DNA of 64,000 bases, from contig OZ024928.1 of the NCBI GenBank assembly GCA_964017235.1, positions 154,900,881-154,964,880 on the forward strand. The letters are read 5' to 3'. Positions 63,357-64,000 of the stretch are shown one piece after another. The notes under the pieces are model-generated. The model did not search any database. It was not told the origin of the DNA and saw only the letters and a program-made list of their open reading frames with translations. The DNA is from Sabellastarte sp. h YS-2021 (lineage: Eukaryota; Annelida; Polychaeta; Sabellida; Sabellidae). Every line of letters begins with the position of its first letter. Within the stretch, counting starts at the first letter, position 1. The translations under genes were made by a program, and so were the position numbers.

Positions 63357-64000
63357 GTCATAGCTACAGACAACACCATGGTGGTTGCCTGTATTAAGAA
63401 AGAGTGGGGTGAAGTCGGGCCCTCTGCCCTACTATGGAGAATCCTGACTTGGTCCTCCAGGAAGCAGGTGACTCTAGCCCTACACATTCCAGGTAGCTGA
63501 ATGTCATAGCAGACAAGCTATCCAGGCTCTGCCAAACCGGACAGGACAGGCTGAATGGTCCCTCCAGTCCGAGTTTTTTCCAAGCAATATGTTTCTGGTG
63601 GCACCAGCTCTAGGTGCTCCTGTTTTTGCCACCTGGCTCAACAACAAACTGCCTCAACTTGTATTACTGGTGCCAGGCCCCCAATGTGGACAGTGATGCA
63701 ATCAGTCTGCCATGGGAGGATCTGGACCCACCGGTAAGTGGGAAAGTGGTGAAGTTGCAGGACTACCCATGCAGGAGAATTCATTCTGATTGCTCCAAGG
63801 TGGCCCAACATGCCTGGTCCTGGGATCTTGTGACCATGTCAAACTTAGATCTGCATGCATGGCTCTTAGAGCTTCAGCAGTCAAGGAGCAGGGCTTCTCT
63901 GAGGCAGTGGCAGCACGAATTGAGACTCCTCAAGAGGATCAACCAGATCAGTCATTGCTGACAACTAGGTAATTCACCAATAAATGTCAGCAAGACAGTG
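63357..64000 (+). pseudogene. DIRS copy F RNase H, methyltransferase-like and YR-start remnant
   Basis: In mixed frames: ATAGCTACAGACAACACCAT (RNase H TDNT motif), VIADKLSRL-like sequence near 63,510, LPPGSTTNCLNL-type frame near 63,630 that corresponds to the DLFATRFNNKLP region, then APRASAVKEQGFSEAVAARIETPQ at the YR start. It continues past the window end. Confidence 0.8.

Larger units (their letters stand above)
61010..64000 (+). mobile_element. DIRS-like copy F, highly decayed, runs off the window
   Basis: The left repeat (about 61,010-61,195) reads TTAATACATCCTATC, GGACAATTGCTTTACTGG and AGCGCATCATACTTGC, with a mutated CRE. A gag start remnant follows, then a stretch rich in ACCGGT and GGTTACAGAG repeats (61,840-63,090), a reversed SINE, then RNase H, methyltransferase-like and YR-start remnants. 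RT is absent, so there has been a large deletion. Confidence 0.85.

Overview
This is eukaryotic DNA dominated by mobile elements. The only host gene I recognise is the last coding exon of MCM8 (109-484, + strand). tRNA-derived SINEs with tails like ACGTAAAACCCCAA, many DIRS and Ngaro-type tyrosine-recombinase (YR) retrotransposons, and short-period satellites suggest an AT-rich marine invertebrate, most likely a mollusc. That assignment is inference, not proof.

Layout. 1-970: MCM8 3' end, with a decayed second copy of its C-terminal segment. 970-7,295: DIRS copy A, nearly full length, with frame lesions. 8,099-14,421: DIRS copy B, a second subfamily and the best preserved; it abuts DIRS copy C (14,421-17,633, 5' part only). 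17,634-26,280: an old minus-strand Ngaro-like element (G) interrupted by 5'-truncated DIRS copy D (21,324-25,122) and two SINEs. 26,985-29,010: a satellite of about 145 bp period. 29,311-29,636: SINE. 36,386-37,925: a foldback-type element with terminal inverted repeats, subterminal inverted minisatellite arms and a 6-bp target duplication. 40,761-41,300: two SINEs inside copies of a low-copy repeat, which also hosts DIRS copy E (41,428-47,302, decayed). 48,700-52,740: satellites and dispersed repeats, carrying a hAT-like MITE and a SINE. 53,619-59,613: an intact minus-strand Ngaro-type element (H) with split direct repeats that look identical. 60,150-60,465: SINE. 61,010-64,000: decayed DIRS copy F, running off the window.

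How the parts work together. DIRS and Ngaro elements encode a Gag-like protein, a reverse transcriptase with RNase H, and a tyrosine recombinase thought to integrate a circular DNA copy without an integrase. DIRS copies have inverted terminal repeats plus an internal complementary region that reads as the complement of the joined ends. Element H has the A1-ORFs-B1-A2-B2 split direct repeats of Ngaro/PAT elements.

Most notable points. (1) In element H, gag, RT/RNase H and YR lie in one frame separated only by single stop codons (UAG, then UAA). (2) In the DIRS copies a conserved double cysteine cluster lies in the frame -1 to RT, directly after the gag stop, and that frame leads into the YR. 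(3) ACCGGT is strongly over-represented in the gag half of the DIRS copies. (4) The foldback element. (5) The nesting and abutting of YR elements.
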